A DNA stretch of 23,227 bases, from positions 1-23,227 of the forward strand of contig CAYONC010000020.1 of the NCBI GenBank assembly GCA_964405265.1. The letters are read 5' to 3'. The position numbers and the translations under genes are program-made. A model generated the notes under the pieces. It did no database searches and was not told the origin of the DNA. It saw nothing but the letters and a program-made list of their open reading frames with translations. Within the stretch, counting starts at the first letter, position 1, and each line of letters starts with the position of its first letter. Positions 1 to 8,370 of the stretch are shown in pieces. This DNA is from Eshraghiella sp964405265. Lineage in GTDB: Bacteria; Bacillota; Clostridia; Lachnospirales; Lachnospiraceae.

Positions 1-1
1 G

Positions 2-301
2 GTAGCAGGAACATATAAGAAAGAAAGAATCGAGGCAGGCAGGAAATACTTCTCTGTTGCATCAGGCGGCGGTACGGGAAGAACACTTCATCCTGACAAC
101 ATGGCAGCAGGTCCTGCATCATATGGTATGACTGATACTCTCGGACGTATGCATTCCGATGCTCAGTTTGCAGGTTCATCATCAGTTCCTGCACACGTGG
201 AAATGATGGGTCTTATCGGTGCGGGCAACAACCCGATGGTTGGTATGACGGTTGCAGTTGCAGTTTCCATTGAGGAAGCAGCAAAGGAAGGTAAGTTCTA
301 A
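2..301 (+). CDS. GGGtGRT-family protein, C-terminal part (5' end outside window)
   Basis: The reading frame is open from base 2 to a TAA at 299-301 and gives 99 residues with no start of its own, so this is the end of a longer gene cut by the window edge. The motif GGGTGRT, which names the conserved GGGtGRT family, is encoded at 65-85. It is followed by a very conserved-looking glycine-rich stretch (LHPDN, GMTDTLGR, AHVEMMGLIGAGNNPM). Members are usually a little over 300 residues; their biochemical role is not established, and I recall them near iron-sulfur scaffold genes, which cannot be checked here. An internal ATG at 101 is not a credible start because the motif lies upstream of it. Codon use (CAG for Gln, many GCA/GGT) matches the host genes downstream rather than the adjacent restriction operon. 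Family call is firm; function is unknown. Confidence 0.85.
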   Translation, partial: VAGTYKKERIEAGRKYFSVASGGGTGRTLHPDNMAAGPASYGMTDTLGRMHSDAQFAGSSSVPAHVEMMGLIGAGNNPMVGMTVAVAVSIEEAAKEGKF

Positions 302-422
302 AAAAATAGCGTAAAATCAAGGGCTGACGTGGTTCTGAACGGACTGCGGCAGCCTTAAATTTTGCCACGGAGCATCAAGCATGTTGAATACTAAAATGCG
401 AACAGATGTTTGTAAAAACTTC

Positions 423-451
423 TTGCAATTATTCTGATAAATGAATACAAT
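423..451 (+). promoter_or_regulatory. SigA-type promoter for the restriction-modification operon
   Basis: TTGCAA at 423-428 and TACAAT at 446-451 are separated by exactly 17 bases, about 55 bases ahead of the first methyltransferase start. The preceding 302-422 holds no ORF. It contains only an imperfect inverted repeat (AAGGGCTG near 318 with CAGCCTT near 350) that may end the GGGtGRT transcript, but it is too irregular to call. Confidence 0.6.
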
Positions 452-508
452 AGAAAAAGCAGAAGACCTGCAGATAAGAGAAAATGTAAAGAAAGAGGAA
501 CTTTTCTT

Positions 509-1525
509 ATGTACTACATCAGCAACAGAAGGTATACAGGCAGCAAATATAAGCTGCTTGGTTGGATAGAAGAACTAATATTGGAAAATTGTGAAGGTGA
601 AAGCTTTTTTGACGTATTTGCAGGAACGGGAGTAGTGAGTGCTTATATGAGTAAACATTACAAGAAAGTTATCATGAATGATTTTTTGTTTTCCAATGAG
701 ATTATTTATAAAGCCTTTTTTGGGAACGGTGAATTTAGTGAGAAGGTAATCAATGAATATAAAGAACGGTTTCAGAAAATTAATCCTAACAGATTAAAAG
801 ACAATTATTTTTCAGAGAACTTTGGAGGAAAATATTTTTCAGATAATGATTCCAAAGTAATAGGAAAAATAAGAGAGGAAATTAAAAAGCTAAAGGGAAG
901 TTTATCGGACAGAGAATATTGTATTCTGTTAGCATCGTTAATATATTCGATGGATAAAGTGGCTAATACAGTAGGACATTATGACGCATACAGAAAGATT
1001 AAAAACATTGAGGACAGATTTGTTTTTGATTTAATAAAGCCGGAAAAGCCTTCTGAAAAGTTTTTTATTTACAGGCAGGATGCAAACAGATTAGTACGAA
1101 AAGTTAAAGCAGACATCGCATTTATTGACCCACCGTATAACAGTCGTCAATACAGTCGTTTCTATCATGTGTTAGAAAATGTTGTTCAGTGGAAAAAACC
1201 TAAACTGGAAGGAACTGCACTAAAGCCACAAGCTGAGAATATGAGTGAGTATTGCAGAAGCAGTGCTCCGGAAGTTTTTGCGGATTTAATAAAAAATATA
1301 GATGTTAAGTATATAGTTGTTACATATAACAATACATATAATTCAAAGAGCAGTTCTTCAAAAAATAAAATTGGATTAGACGAAATTAAATCGATTTTGT
1401 CATCCAAGGGACAGACTACGGTTTATGAGAAAAAGCATCAGTGTTTTAATGCGGGAAAAACAGAATTTGATGATCATAAAGAATTTGTTTTTATAACGAA
1501 AGCAGGTGTCGTCGATGGAAAATAA
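509..1525 (+). CDS. D12-class adenine-specific DNA methyltransferase (first of two)
   Basis: The 338-residue product fits an S-adenosylmethionine-dependent N6-adenine DNA methyltransferase of the D12 (Dam-like) class. The SAM-binding motif I reads FDVFAGTG at about residues 34-41, preceded by an N-terminal TGSKYKLLGW segment typical of the class. The catalytic motif IV is DPPY at 207-210. The start ATG has AGAGGAA eight bases upstream. Its 3' end overlaps the next methyltransferase by 11 bases, which in turn overlaps the endonuclease, so the three are one operon. Two separate adenine methyltransferases beside a type IIS nuclease fit the known arrangement in which each enzyme protects one strand of an asymmetric site. 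The gene is clearly A+T-richer than the flanking chromosome and mixes CAA with CAG, consistent with acquisition. The target sequence cannot be read from the protein by eye. Confidence 0.9.
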   Translation: MYYISNRRYTGSKYKLLGWIEELILENCEGESFFDVFAGTGVVSAYMSKHYKKVIMNDFLFSNEIIYKAFFGNGEFSEKVINEYKERFQKINPNRLKDNYFSENFGGKYFSDNDSKVIGKIREEIKKLKGSLSDREYCILLASLIYSMDKVANTVGHYDAYRKIKNIEDRFVFDLIKPEKPSEKFFIYRQDANRLVRKVKADIAFIDPPYNSRQYSRFYHVLENVVQWKKPKLEGTALKPQAENMSEYCRSSAPEVFADLIKNIDVKYIVVTYNNTYNSKSSSSKNKIGLDEIKSILSSKGQTTVYEKKHQCFNAGKTEFDDHKEFVFITKAGVVDGK

Positions 1526-2426
1526 AAAAACAATAAGATCTCCTTTTTTTTATGTGGGAGACAAATATAAACTTATGCCGCAACTCAAGCAGCTTATGCC
1601 AGAAAATATAGAGCAGTATATAGAACCGTTTGTAGGGGGCGGAAGTTCTTTTCTGAATTCTCAAGGGACTTCATACATCTTAAATGACGTTGATTCATAT
1701 GTGGTGGAATTACATAAAAAAATAGGAAGTTATACCGGAAGAGAGAAAGAATTGTTTGAAGAGCTGTTTGACATAATCAATTTTTATGGATTATCATGTT
1801 CATATCGGGGTATTTGTGTGCCGGAAGAGATGAAAAGGAAGTATGTAAAGACATATTATTCAAAATATAATAAAGAAGCTTATATACGAATGAGAAAAGA
1901 TTATAACGTTGCAAAAGATGATTCCCTCAGACTGTATTTATTGTTGATATATGGGTTTAATCACATGATTCGATTTAATGGGAAAGGCGATTTCAATCTT
2001 CCGGTTGGTAATGTGGATTTTAATAATAATGTATATTGTGCTTTAAATAATTATTTGGAATTTGTCGGAGAACATAAGATTGAATTCTTTAATATGGATT
2101 ATATATCTTTTTTGGAAAAAGTTAAGTTTAGGAAGGATTCGTACGTTTTTTTAGATCCGCCATATCTGATTTCAATGAGCGAGTATAACAAGTTATGGAA
2201 TGATAAAAAAGAAGATGAATTATGTGAATATTTAGATTCCTTAAATGATAGGGGCGTTAAGTTTGGTATAACAAATCTAATTACGCATAAAGGGAAAACT
2301 AACCGGAGATTTTTAGATTGGTCCCGGAAGTATTATGTATATGATGTAAAGAGTAATTATATCAGTTTTAATGATAATACGGTAAAGGCTGACTCGCAGG
2401 AGGTGTTTGTTACAAATTATGCATAA
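1515..2426 (+). CDS. D12-class (Dam-like) adenine-specific DNA methyltransferase (second of two)
   Basis: This 303-residue protein is a Dam/DpnM-like N6-adenine methyltransferase. It opens with RSPFFYVGDKYKL, has motif I as PFVGGGSSF at about 38-46 followed by LNDVD, and has catalytic DPPY at 214-217. Late motifs SNYISFND and EVFVTNY are also typical. I chose the ATG at 1515 because AGGTG ends six or seven bases before it; an in-frame GTG at 1506 would add three residues but lacks a well-placed ribosome binding site. The start lies inside the end of the first methyltransferase, so translation is probably coupled. The two methyltransferases are only distantly alike, as expected if they modify opposite, non-identical strands of an asymmetric site. 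The final codons contain the GGAGG that serves the endonuclease gene. Confidence 0.92.
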   Translation: MENKKTIRSPFFYVGDKYKLMPQLKQLMPENIEQYIEPFVGGGSSFLNSQGTSYILNDVDSYVVELHKKIGSYTGREKELFEELFDIINFYGLSCSYRGICVPEEMKRKYVKTYYSKYNKEAYIRMRKDYNVAKDDSLRLYLLLIYGFNHMIRFNGKGDFNLPVGNVDFNNNVYCALNNYLEFVGEHKIEFFNMDYISFLEKVKFRKDSYVFLDPPYLISMSEYNKLWNDKKEDELCEYLDSLNDRGVKFGITNLITHKGKTNRRFLDWSRKYYVYDVKSNYISFNDNTVKADSQEVFVTNYA

Positions 2427-3987
2427 CAGAAAGGCTGAAAGCAAACCGTTGTCGTTTTCAACAACGATGAGAAATCCAAACAGAATTGTTAGCTTTTTGA
2501 ATTGTTTATTACCGTATGAAAACCAGATTTTGACACACGATATTATTATGAGGGTGATTCACAATGCAATTAAAGAAAAAATATATACACCATTAATTGT
2601 GAATAGAACGCCGGATTTGTCATGTATTCTAAAAAGCGACGAAAAAAAATATTCTGATAAGCAAATTGATTATATAATAGAGATGAGCCCGCAAAAACAT
2701 AAAGAAGCAGGGTTTGAATATGGGTGGGATTCCAGATTTGATACGATATTCAGGTTGCCAATGGAGTTTGGGTATGTAAAATATGCAATGGGTGAACCTA
2801 TAAGAATATCAATAACCGGACATATGCTGATTGACGCATTAAATGAAGAAGAACCCAATGAAGAGAAAATACAGGCGGTATTTCTTAATTCAATGATGAA
2901 ATATCAGAGTGACAATCCATATAGAAAAAATGCAAATTCAAATGTACCATTAATTCTTTTATTACAGGTGATGAAAATGCTGAAAGAAGATGAAGAAGAA
3001 AATGGCACGGGAATTTTTCGTCAGGAGTTAAGTTTGTTTATATGCTGGCCGGATAATGATGCAAAAGGTCTGTATGATAAAATAAAACAGATTAGAAGTG
3101 AGGTGGGTTATTCGTATAGCGATGAGTATATGTATGAAATCTGCCTGAAATTATTGAAAGCATCTGATGGGCAGAGAAACAGATTTAAACTTTCACAAAT
3201 TTGTGGCGAAGCAGTGGATGAATATATACGTAAAATGCGTACTACCGGTATTATTTCTTTAAGGGGTAATGGGCGTTTTATAGATTATAATGTTTGGGAA
3301 AAAGAGAAAATAGATTATATACTGGATAATTATTCAGAATATAAGAATTTTGAATCAAAAGATGAATACTTTGAGTATATTGGAGCAGTTGATACTGCGG
3401 TAATAAGCATGGAAAGTGCTGTTCCGGCTGATACAACAGACTTAAGAAAAAATGCTTTGAGGAAATTTGCATCCGAATATTCAAAAGAAGAAATATATTC
3501 TGAATTGAATAAAGTATGTAAAAAGGCAGCAAGTACGGACTGTATTTTAAAACTGTTGCCGGGACCCATACGCTTGGAGTTTTTGACAGGTATTGCCATG
3601 GTACAAAATTTTGAAAATTTGGAAGTGATTCCCAATTATACAATCGATGATGAAGGAATGCCGACTAATACCGCATCTGGTGGGAAAGCGGATATTGTAT
3701 GTTTTGATAATGAATATCAAAGTCTGGTTGAAGTAACATTGATGTGCGGCAGACAGGAACAGGTGAATAATGAAATTATACCAATAAGAAGACATTTACT
3801 TGAAGAAAAGAAAGATCAGAAAAAAACTTTTTCTGTTTTTATTGCACCTGTAATTCATGAAGATACAAAGCAGATATCAGAATGGTACAAGTTTAAAGAG
3901 GATTTGGATATTGTTACATATGCGGTTGATGATTTTATAGATAAGATTAAGCAGGAAGATAAGATTTCTGGTCTTTTGAAGAGATAG
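2419..3987 (+). CDS. AlwI-family type IIS restriction endonuclease
   Basis: The 522-residue product begins with KPLSFSTTMRNPNRI (about residues 9-23), the N-terminal signature of the AlwI family, which includes AlwI, MlyI, PleI and the nickases BspD6I and BstNBI. These enzymes bind a 5-bp asymmetric site with the N-terminal part and cut a few bases away with a C-terminal PD-(D/E)xK-like domain. A candidate active site is D425 (KADIV) with E438 (LVEVTL) exactly 13 residues on and further glutamates at 447 and 452. BspD6I uses a D-E-E set with similar spacing; the match is by eye. The start is ambiguous: GGAGG at 2399-2403 is three bases from a TTG at 2407 and 15 from the ATG at 2419. The ATG overlaps the methyltransferase stop by eight bases. 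Exact specificity, and double-strand cutting versus nicking, cannot be told from the sequence. Confidence 0.88.
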   Translation: MHNRKAESKPLSFSTTMRNPNRIVSFLNCLLPYENQILTHDIIMRVIHNAIKEKIYTPLIVNRTPDLSCILKSDEKKYSDKQIDYIIEMSPQKHKEAGFEYGWDSRFDTIFRLPMEFGYVKYAMGEPIRISITGHMLIDALNEEEPNEEKIQAVFLNSMMKYQSDNPYRKNANSNVPLILLLQVMKMLKEDEEENGTGIFRQELSLFICWPDNDAKGLYDKIKQIRSEVGYSYSDEYMYEICLKLLKASDGQRNRFKLSQICGEAVDEYIRKMRTTGIISLRGNGRFIDYNVWEKEKIDYILDNYSEYKNFESKDEYFEYIGAVDTAVISMESAVPADTTDLRKNALRKFASEYSKEEIYSELNKVCKKAASTDCILKLLPGPIRLEFLTGIAMVQNFENLEVIPNYTIDDEGMPTNTASGGKADIVCFDNEYQSLVEVTLMCGRQEQVNNEIIPIRRHLLEEKKDQKKTFSVFIAPVIHEDTKQISEWYKFKEDLDIVTYAVDDFIDKIKQEDKISGLLKR

Positions 3988-3989
3988 TT

Positions 3990-4016
3990 ATATGCCCCTG
4001 CCGGGCAGGGGCATAT
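3990..4016. terminator. Hairpin between convergent genes, probable bidirectional terminator
   Basis: A perfect 12-bp inverted repeat (3990-4001 with 4005-4016) closes a 3-base loop (CGG). It begins three bases after the endonuclease stop and ends 21 bases before the lysA stop. No run of T follows on either strand, so it is not a textbook intrinsic terminator, but its position argues for ending both transcripts. Confidence 0.65.
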
Positions 4017-4037
4017 CAGATTCGGGGCGGTTTTCTG

Positions 4038-5300
4038 TTATAATCCGTAATCCTTTAAAATTCTTTCTGCAAGCTCAGCATGTCCGAGCTTCTTCCTGCT
4101 GGTAATTATTTCATCATTGTAAATGATGTATTCAGAAGGAAGCGGACGGAGATTGTATTCTGAAGCCATGGAACGGCAATATGCTCCGGCATTCATTATG
4201 GCAAGATAATCACCGACACGGATTTCTGATATTTTACGCTCCTTTGCAAAACAGTCTCCTGATTCACAGGTGTTGCCGTATATGTCATACGTGAGAGGCG
4301 TTCCCGAAGGATTGCTTAAGTTAACAACATGGTGGTATGCATCATAGAATACGGGACGTATAAGATGCGGGAATCCTGAATTGGTTCCCACAATCAGGCG
4401 GCCCTTGTTGTTCTTTATGGTATTAACCTGAATTACCATGCATCCCGATTCGGCAACGGTATATTTACCCGGTTCAAAATACATTTTTAATTCCCTGCCG
4501 TATTTAACACAGGCTTCTTTAAACATTTCAACGGCTTTTCTGCCAAATTCTTCATAATTGACAGGTACCTCATCAGGAGAATAACGCGCCTTAAAACCAC
4601 CGCCGAAATCAAGAAATTCAAGATCCGGAAAATCATCACGGTTTACAATTGCAAGAAGGTTCTGCATACTTTCAAATACCTTGTCTGTATCTGCAAGACC
4701 GCTTCCGGTATGCTCATGTAAACCGGCAATATGAATATTATATTTACGGGAAATATCAACTGCCTTGGGAACATCCTCAAGCAGTATTCCGAATTTACTG
4801 AGTGCACCGGCTGTAGCAACCTTGATATTTTCTCCTGCCTGTACATCAGGATTAATTCTTATGCATACACGGCTTCCGGGATACTCTTTTCCATATGCTT
4901 CAAGTCGTGAGAGCGAATCGATGTTGAAAAGCACGCCCTGCTCCATGACTGATTTCATTTCCTCATCGGTCATGTTATTGGCTGTAAACAGTATATTGCT
5001 GCTGTCAAAGCCGATTTTTTTGGCGAGAATTACTTCTGCCGGACTCACGGTATCAAGGCAGAAACCGTTTTCTTTCATTATTTTCAATATGTGAGGATTG
5101 TAGTTGGCCTTCATTGCATAATGGAGACGTACATCCTTCCATGGGAAACAGTCTTTAAGCTTTCTGTAATTATTAATAATATAATTCATGTCGTATATAT
5201 AAAAAGGCGTTTCGTTATCCTCTGAAAATTTCTGCAGACTGAGTGACTGCATGAAATAACCGTTTTCCTTCCGATATACTGAGTTGCTGAATTCTGACAT
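4038..5300 (-). CDS. lysA: Diaminopimelate decarboxylase
   Basis: LysA removes CO2 from meso-diaminopimelate to make L-lysine, the last step of the pathway, using pyridoxal phosphate. The 420-residue protein has the alanine-racemase-like barrel, with the cofactor lysine in YAMKAN (K64), HTGSG, LDFGGGF, and EPGKY for phosphate and substrate contacts. The C-terminal beta domain holds CESGD, the residue set that supplies the catalytic cysteine from the partner subunit, then AGAYCRSMASEYN. Length is normal for the family. I take the ATG at 5300 (MSEFSN) because the AGGATGG segment is about eight bases upstream; an ATG at 5312 would sit on that same segment. The gene stands alone on the minus strand, divergent from the ABC operon and convergent with the endonuclease. 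Carboxynorspermidine decarboxylase, a relative, is less likely given the motif set. Confidence 0.93.
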   Translation of the reverse strand: MSEFSNSVYRKENGYFMQSLSLQKFSEDNETPFYIYDMNYIINNYRKLKDCFPWKDVRLHYAMKANYNPHILKIMKENGFCLDTVSPAEVILAKKIGFDSSNILFTANNMTDEEMKSVMEQGVLFNIDSLSRLEAYGKEYPGSRVCIRINPDVQAGENIKVATAGALSKFGILLEDVPKAVDISRKYNIHIAGLHEHTGSGLADTDKVFESMQNLLAIVNRDDFPDLEFLDFGGGFKARYSPDEVPVNYEEFGRKAVEMFKEACVKYGRELKMYFEPGKYTVAESGCMVIQVNTIKNNKGRLIVGTNSGFPHLIRPVFYDAYHHVVNLSNPSGTPLTYDIYGNTCESGDCFAKERKISEIRVGDYLAIMNAGAYCRSMASEYNLRPLPSEYIIYNDEIITSRKKLGHAELAERILKDYGL

Positions 5301-5338
5301 TGAAATAACCATCCTTTTTATTCATTTGTATCACTTAA

Positions 5339-5366
5339 ATTTTATCAGAAAATGTGATGTAGTCAA
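5339..5366 (-). promoter_or_regulatory. SigA-type promoter for lysA
   Basis: On the minus strand TTGACT (5366-5361) and TAAAAT (5344-5339) are 16 bases apart, about 39 bases ahead of the chosen lysA start. No leader long enough for a lysine riboswitch separates promoter and gene. Confidence 0.65.
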
Positions 5367-5483
5367 GGAATAAAATATAATACCGGTTATATACACAATA
5401 TAAAAACGGAAAACGATATTTATTTCGGTTTTTAAAAAAATAATAATAAAAATTTTACTTAGTAATAGAAAAAAATAAATAAA

Positions 5484-5512
5484 TTGACAAAAATCAAAGC
5501 GGACGCTATCAT
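5484..5512 (+). promoter_or_regulatory. Strong SigA promoter for the ABC exporter operon
   Basis: A perfect TTGACA at 5484-5489 and TATCAT at 5507-5512 are exactly 17 bases apart, about 67 bases ahead of the first permease start. The rest of 5301-5579 is very A+T-rich spacer between divergent transcripts, with no ORF judged real. Confidence 0.8.
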
Positions 5513-5579
5513 AGCGATGAAGATATAAATTATTATGGATATGAGGGAAGAAAATATTTGAACTAAGGAGAGGAAAGTT

Positions 5580-6080
5580 TTGAAAAACGGAAAAAAATTC
5601 CCATATATCGTTCTTACACTTTCAATGTTTGCGGCAATTATAATAATGACAATGCTTGCCCCCGCAGTTGAATCCGTTCTGAATAATGCTGAAGGATACA
5701 AGTATGATGAATACATAAGCATCCGCCTGTGTGGTTCAGAAGAACCATATGATGAAAAACAGCGTGAAGAATGTATTGAGACTGTTCGCAAGCTTATAAA
5801 CGGATTAAGCCGTGTTAACGGTAACATATCCGTGGAAACCGGACTGACGATTGGAGATGCCGTGAGTGTACCTGCATATATATACATATCATTAAATGAA
5901 GAAATAAAGGTACCGTTTGAAAGCTTCAGAGAGTCGATTGTCGAAGGAAACGGTGTATATACAGGGAACAGATATATTGATTTTATTGAAGAAAACAGGC
6001 TCAGGGTATGTGATACTTATTATGCAGTCTCAGCCGTTGCGGCAACAAAAAAGCTGGAAAAAAATGAATATATATATTAA
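5580..6080 (+). pseudogene. FtsX-like ABC permease, N-terminal fragment (frameshifted)
   Basis: The fragment starts at a TTG preceded by AAGGAGAGG. It encodes 166 residues: a short basic start, one membrane helix (about residues 8-32) and an extracytoplasmic region rich in charged residues, as in the MacB/FtsX permease family. The frame ends at a TAA just after an A7 run (6058-6064). The remaining three-helix half of the same protein continues in the next frame (6064-6648); removing one A would join them into about 355 residues. Such permeases use ATP from a LolD/MacB-like partner to export peptides, lipids or drugs or to relay signals. It is first in an operon with another permease and an ATPase that are also damaged. 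Sequencing error or slippage at the A run remain possible, so calling it broken is an inference. Confidence 0.75.
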
Positions 6081-6648
6081 ATATTCTGATTTGAGTGACA
6101 GAATGGCAGAAAATATAATCGGTTATTTACGCGATGATTTCTTTCTGACGGATGAAATTATACTGCATTATGAGAGCGATAAAAATGATTCATCTGAATT
6201 AAAACGCTGTCTTGAAGACGATGTTTTTTCGTATGAAGCGGCTGAATATCATGGCAAAACAGAAAGCTACAGTGCCATTTACGGTAAAGCGAAAAATATA
6301 CTGCTCGTTCTGTCTGCGGTTCTTACCCTGTTCGTTATTGTAGAAGCAGTATTGCTTCTGTTATCATCAGTTGTGAGAGAGGCATTTATAAAGGAAGTAT
6401 TCGGAATGACAGGAAGGCAGATATATGCTCCGCTGTTGTTTGGATGTATGCTGTGCTTCTGCACCGCCGCAATTATGTCACTGATTATGTCATATGCCGT
6501 ATTCAGACAGGTATATGTGTTAAAATACTGGACACTCTCGGCGTTATGCTCGCTTGCCGTATTTCTGGCGGCATTCGGTTTATCTTATCTGTATATAAGC
6601 AGAATGAGAGAAAGCAGAGCGGAAAAAATAATCAAGTATACGGAGTAG
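6064..6648 (+). pseudogene. FtsX-like ABC permease, C-terminal fragment
   Basis: This frame carries the second half of the interrupted permease. A soluble stretch of about 80 residues is followed by a helix (ILLVLSAVLTLFVIVEAVLLLL), the cytoplasmic coupling segment (REAFIKEVFGMTGRQIY) and two more helices, ending in a basic tail. This three-helix block is the conserved FtsX C-terminal domain. An ATG at 6064 sits at the frameshift point, 14 bases before the stop of the upstream fragment, so re-initiation could in principle make this half as a separate polypeptide. No good ribosome binding site precedes that ATG (only GGA). The next gene follows after four bases. Confidence 0.75.
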
Positions 6649-6652
6649 GATA

Positions 6653-7702
6653 ATGAAATTAAAAAATAAATTTAGAATGGCATATGATATATGTCTTGAA
6701 AACCGAAAAAGATTTTTTATACATATAGCCGCGGCACTTGGCTTTTTTGTGACACTTTTGTTTCTTGTATATATGATTATAAGTACGGAAAACTATAAAT
6801 ACCGGATAAGCCGTGGATTGAAATGTGACGTTGAAAAGCTGTGTTATGCAAGTCAGAGTGAAAATATTGCATACGATGATTCTGTTGAAATATATGAAGA
6901 GATATCCCGTATAAAGGGTGTGGAAGATTTTGGAAATATCTCAACAGATGTGTATAATGCGTCAGAATGTCTTCTCTTTCTTAAGGAAATACAGAAAGGA
7001 CATGAAAACGGTATAGTCGATGATAATGGTATAGAAACCATTGTCATGGACGCGGGAGCTTGGACGATGCTGAATATTAATCTTGTTGAAGGAAGCACAC
7101 CGGCTGAGATTGGCTTTAACGATGCCCTGCGGGATATAATATTATACTTATCGGAGAAATATCACGGAGTTACAAATGTCGGAGATGTGTATGAAGTATT
7201 CAACAGTGACGGAGAAGAAGTCTTCAGATATGTTGTGGGAGGCTTTTTTGATGAGAATTCTGTCTGTATTGATCCGTATATTTTCAGTGAGGTTATTCTG
7301 AATAATGCAGGAAGTTATTCATTAGAATACGGAATTATAGAAGTAATGAAATATGGAAATTTAAACGGAGGCTTTTTTACATATGAGGATGCTGATGCTT
7401 ATGAAGAAATTGCAGCTGAAATTTTGAAAATATCTGAAAAATATAACGTTACCATTGATACATATAAAATATCATCAATTATTGATTATGTTGAGAATGA
7501 TACAAAAAATCAGACGCTGGTGTTGAGAATGGCGCTTATCATTTTTGCCGCCGTCATGATTATTTCCCTTTGTGTAAGTCAGATATATTCAATAATTACA
7601 AAATCAGCGGATTACGGAATAAGGCTTTCCAACGGAGTCACAAAAAGGGATATGACAGGGATAATTTTTATACAGAATATATTGCCGACGATACGAAGGT
7701 AA
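6653..7702 (+). pseudogene. FtsX-like ABC permease, C-terminally truncated
   Basis: The product starts with a basic segment and a strong membrane helix (about residues 24-44). A long extracytoplasmic region of some 240 residues follows, then the first helix of the FtsX domain (MALIIFAAVMIISLCVSQIYSI) and the coupling segment YGIRLSNGVTKRDMTGIIFIQNI. The frame then stops after 349 residues, without the last two helices found in the family and in the neighbouring permease. From about 7660 onward the same DNA encodes the ATPase in another frame, so the end looks like a deletion that removed the permease C-terminus and the start of the next gene. AGTAGGATA precedes the ATG, four bases after the upstream stop. 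Transport activity is unlikely. Confidence 0.75.
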
Positions 7703-8310
7703 AGGCACTTGATAATCTGTCGGTTAAAATTGGTGACGGAGAGTATGTTGCCGTCATGGGACGCTCGGGTTCCGGAAAGTCCACGCTTCTTAACATTATA
7801 GGAGGCATGGAAAAGGTAACATCAGGAAATTATTGGTGTGACGGAAAGGAAATCAGTTCATTATCGGTTAAAGAGCTTGATTTGTTCCGAAGGGATAATG
7901 TAAGCTTCGTATTTCAGAATTATTTTCTTATAAATTCCCATACCGTATATGAAAACGTAGAGGTGCCTCTTATTGCAAAGGGTGTACCGTCAAGGCAACG
8001 TAAATCAATAGTGAATGAAATGCTGGAAAAAACCGGAATAAGTGACATCGCACGGAAATATCCGAATCATATTTCTGGAGGTCAGATGCAGAGATGTGCC
8101 ATAGCAAGGGCGCTGGCATCTGACAACAGGATAATTCTTGCCGATGAGCCGACCGGTGCACTTGATTCAAAAACCGGCGGAGAAATAATGGAATTATTTA
8201 AAAAATTAAAGGAAAGCGGCAGGACAATCATTCTTGTTACTCATGATGAGCATATTGCTTCCCATACGGACAGAATAATACGCATAGATAACGGAATGAT
8301 TGTTAATTAG
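7570..8310 (+). CDS. ABC transporter ATP-binding protein, MacB/LolD type, N-terminus damaged
   Basis: The nucleotide-binding domain is otherwise intact: Walker A GRSGSGKST (7759-7785), Q-loop VFQN, signature ISGGQMQR (8071-8094), Walker B ILADEPTG (from about 8134), D-loop ALDSK and switch histidine VTHDEH. The layout KVKALDNLSVKI then GEYVAVMG is typical of exporters paired with FtsX permeases. Homology by eye begins only near NFYTEYIADDTKV (about 7663), leaving the usual first eight or so residues absent. No ATG, GTG or TTG in frame lies between there and Walker A. The only upstream start is a TTG at 7570, buried in the truncated permease and without a clear ribosome binding site; the first 30 or so residues from it would be out-of-frame permease sequence. 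Expression as a working subunit is doubtful. Confidence 0.8.
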   Translation: MCKSDIFNNYKISGLRNKAFQRSHKKGYDRDNFYTEYIADDTKVKALDNLSVKIGDGEYVAVMGRSGSGKSTLLNIIGGMEKVTSGNYWCDGKEISSLSVKELDLFRRDNVSFVFQNYFLINSHTVYENVEVPLIAKGVPSRQRKSIVNEMLEKTGISDIARKYPNHISGGQMQRCAIARALASDNRIILADEPTGALDSKTGGEIMELFKKLKESGRTIILVTHDEHIASHTDRIIRIDNGMIVN

Positions 8311-8311
8311 A

Positions 8312-8340
8312 TTGATTATGATGCAGAAAAGGCGTATACT
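8312..8340 (+). promoter_or_regulatory. SigA-type promoter for the amidohydrolase
   Basis: TTGATT at 8312-8317 and TATACT at 8335-8340 are 17 bases apart, directly after the ATPase stop and about 30 bases ahead of the amidohydrolase start. Confidence 0.65.
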
Positions 8341-8370
8341 CAAAGTAATATTAAGGAAGGCGGTGTGGCG

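Noticed and set aside
302..422. Possible terminator or structured RNA after the GGGtGRT gene
   Set aside because: The AAGGGCTG/CAGCCTT pairing has a bulge and a 20-base loop, and no T run follows; too weak to call.
3278..3795. Several minus-strand open frames inside the endonuclease gene
   Set aside because: They are shadows of the A+T-rich AlwI-family gene, overlap one another and lack ribosome binding sites.
4765..5094. Plus-strand open frame of 109 codons inside lysA
   Set aside because: It is antisense to a clear LysA coding region, has no ribosome binding site and no recognisable motifs.
5917..6063. Upstream extension of the second permease fragment
   Set aside because: Codons before 6064 in this frame are out-of-frame sequence of the first fragment; membrane and family features only start after the A run.
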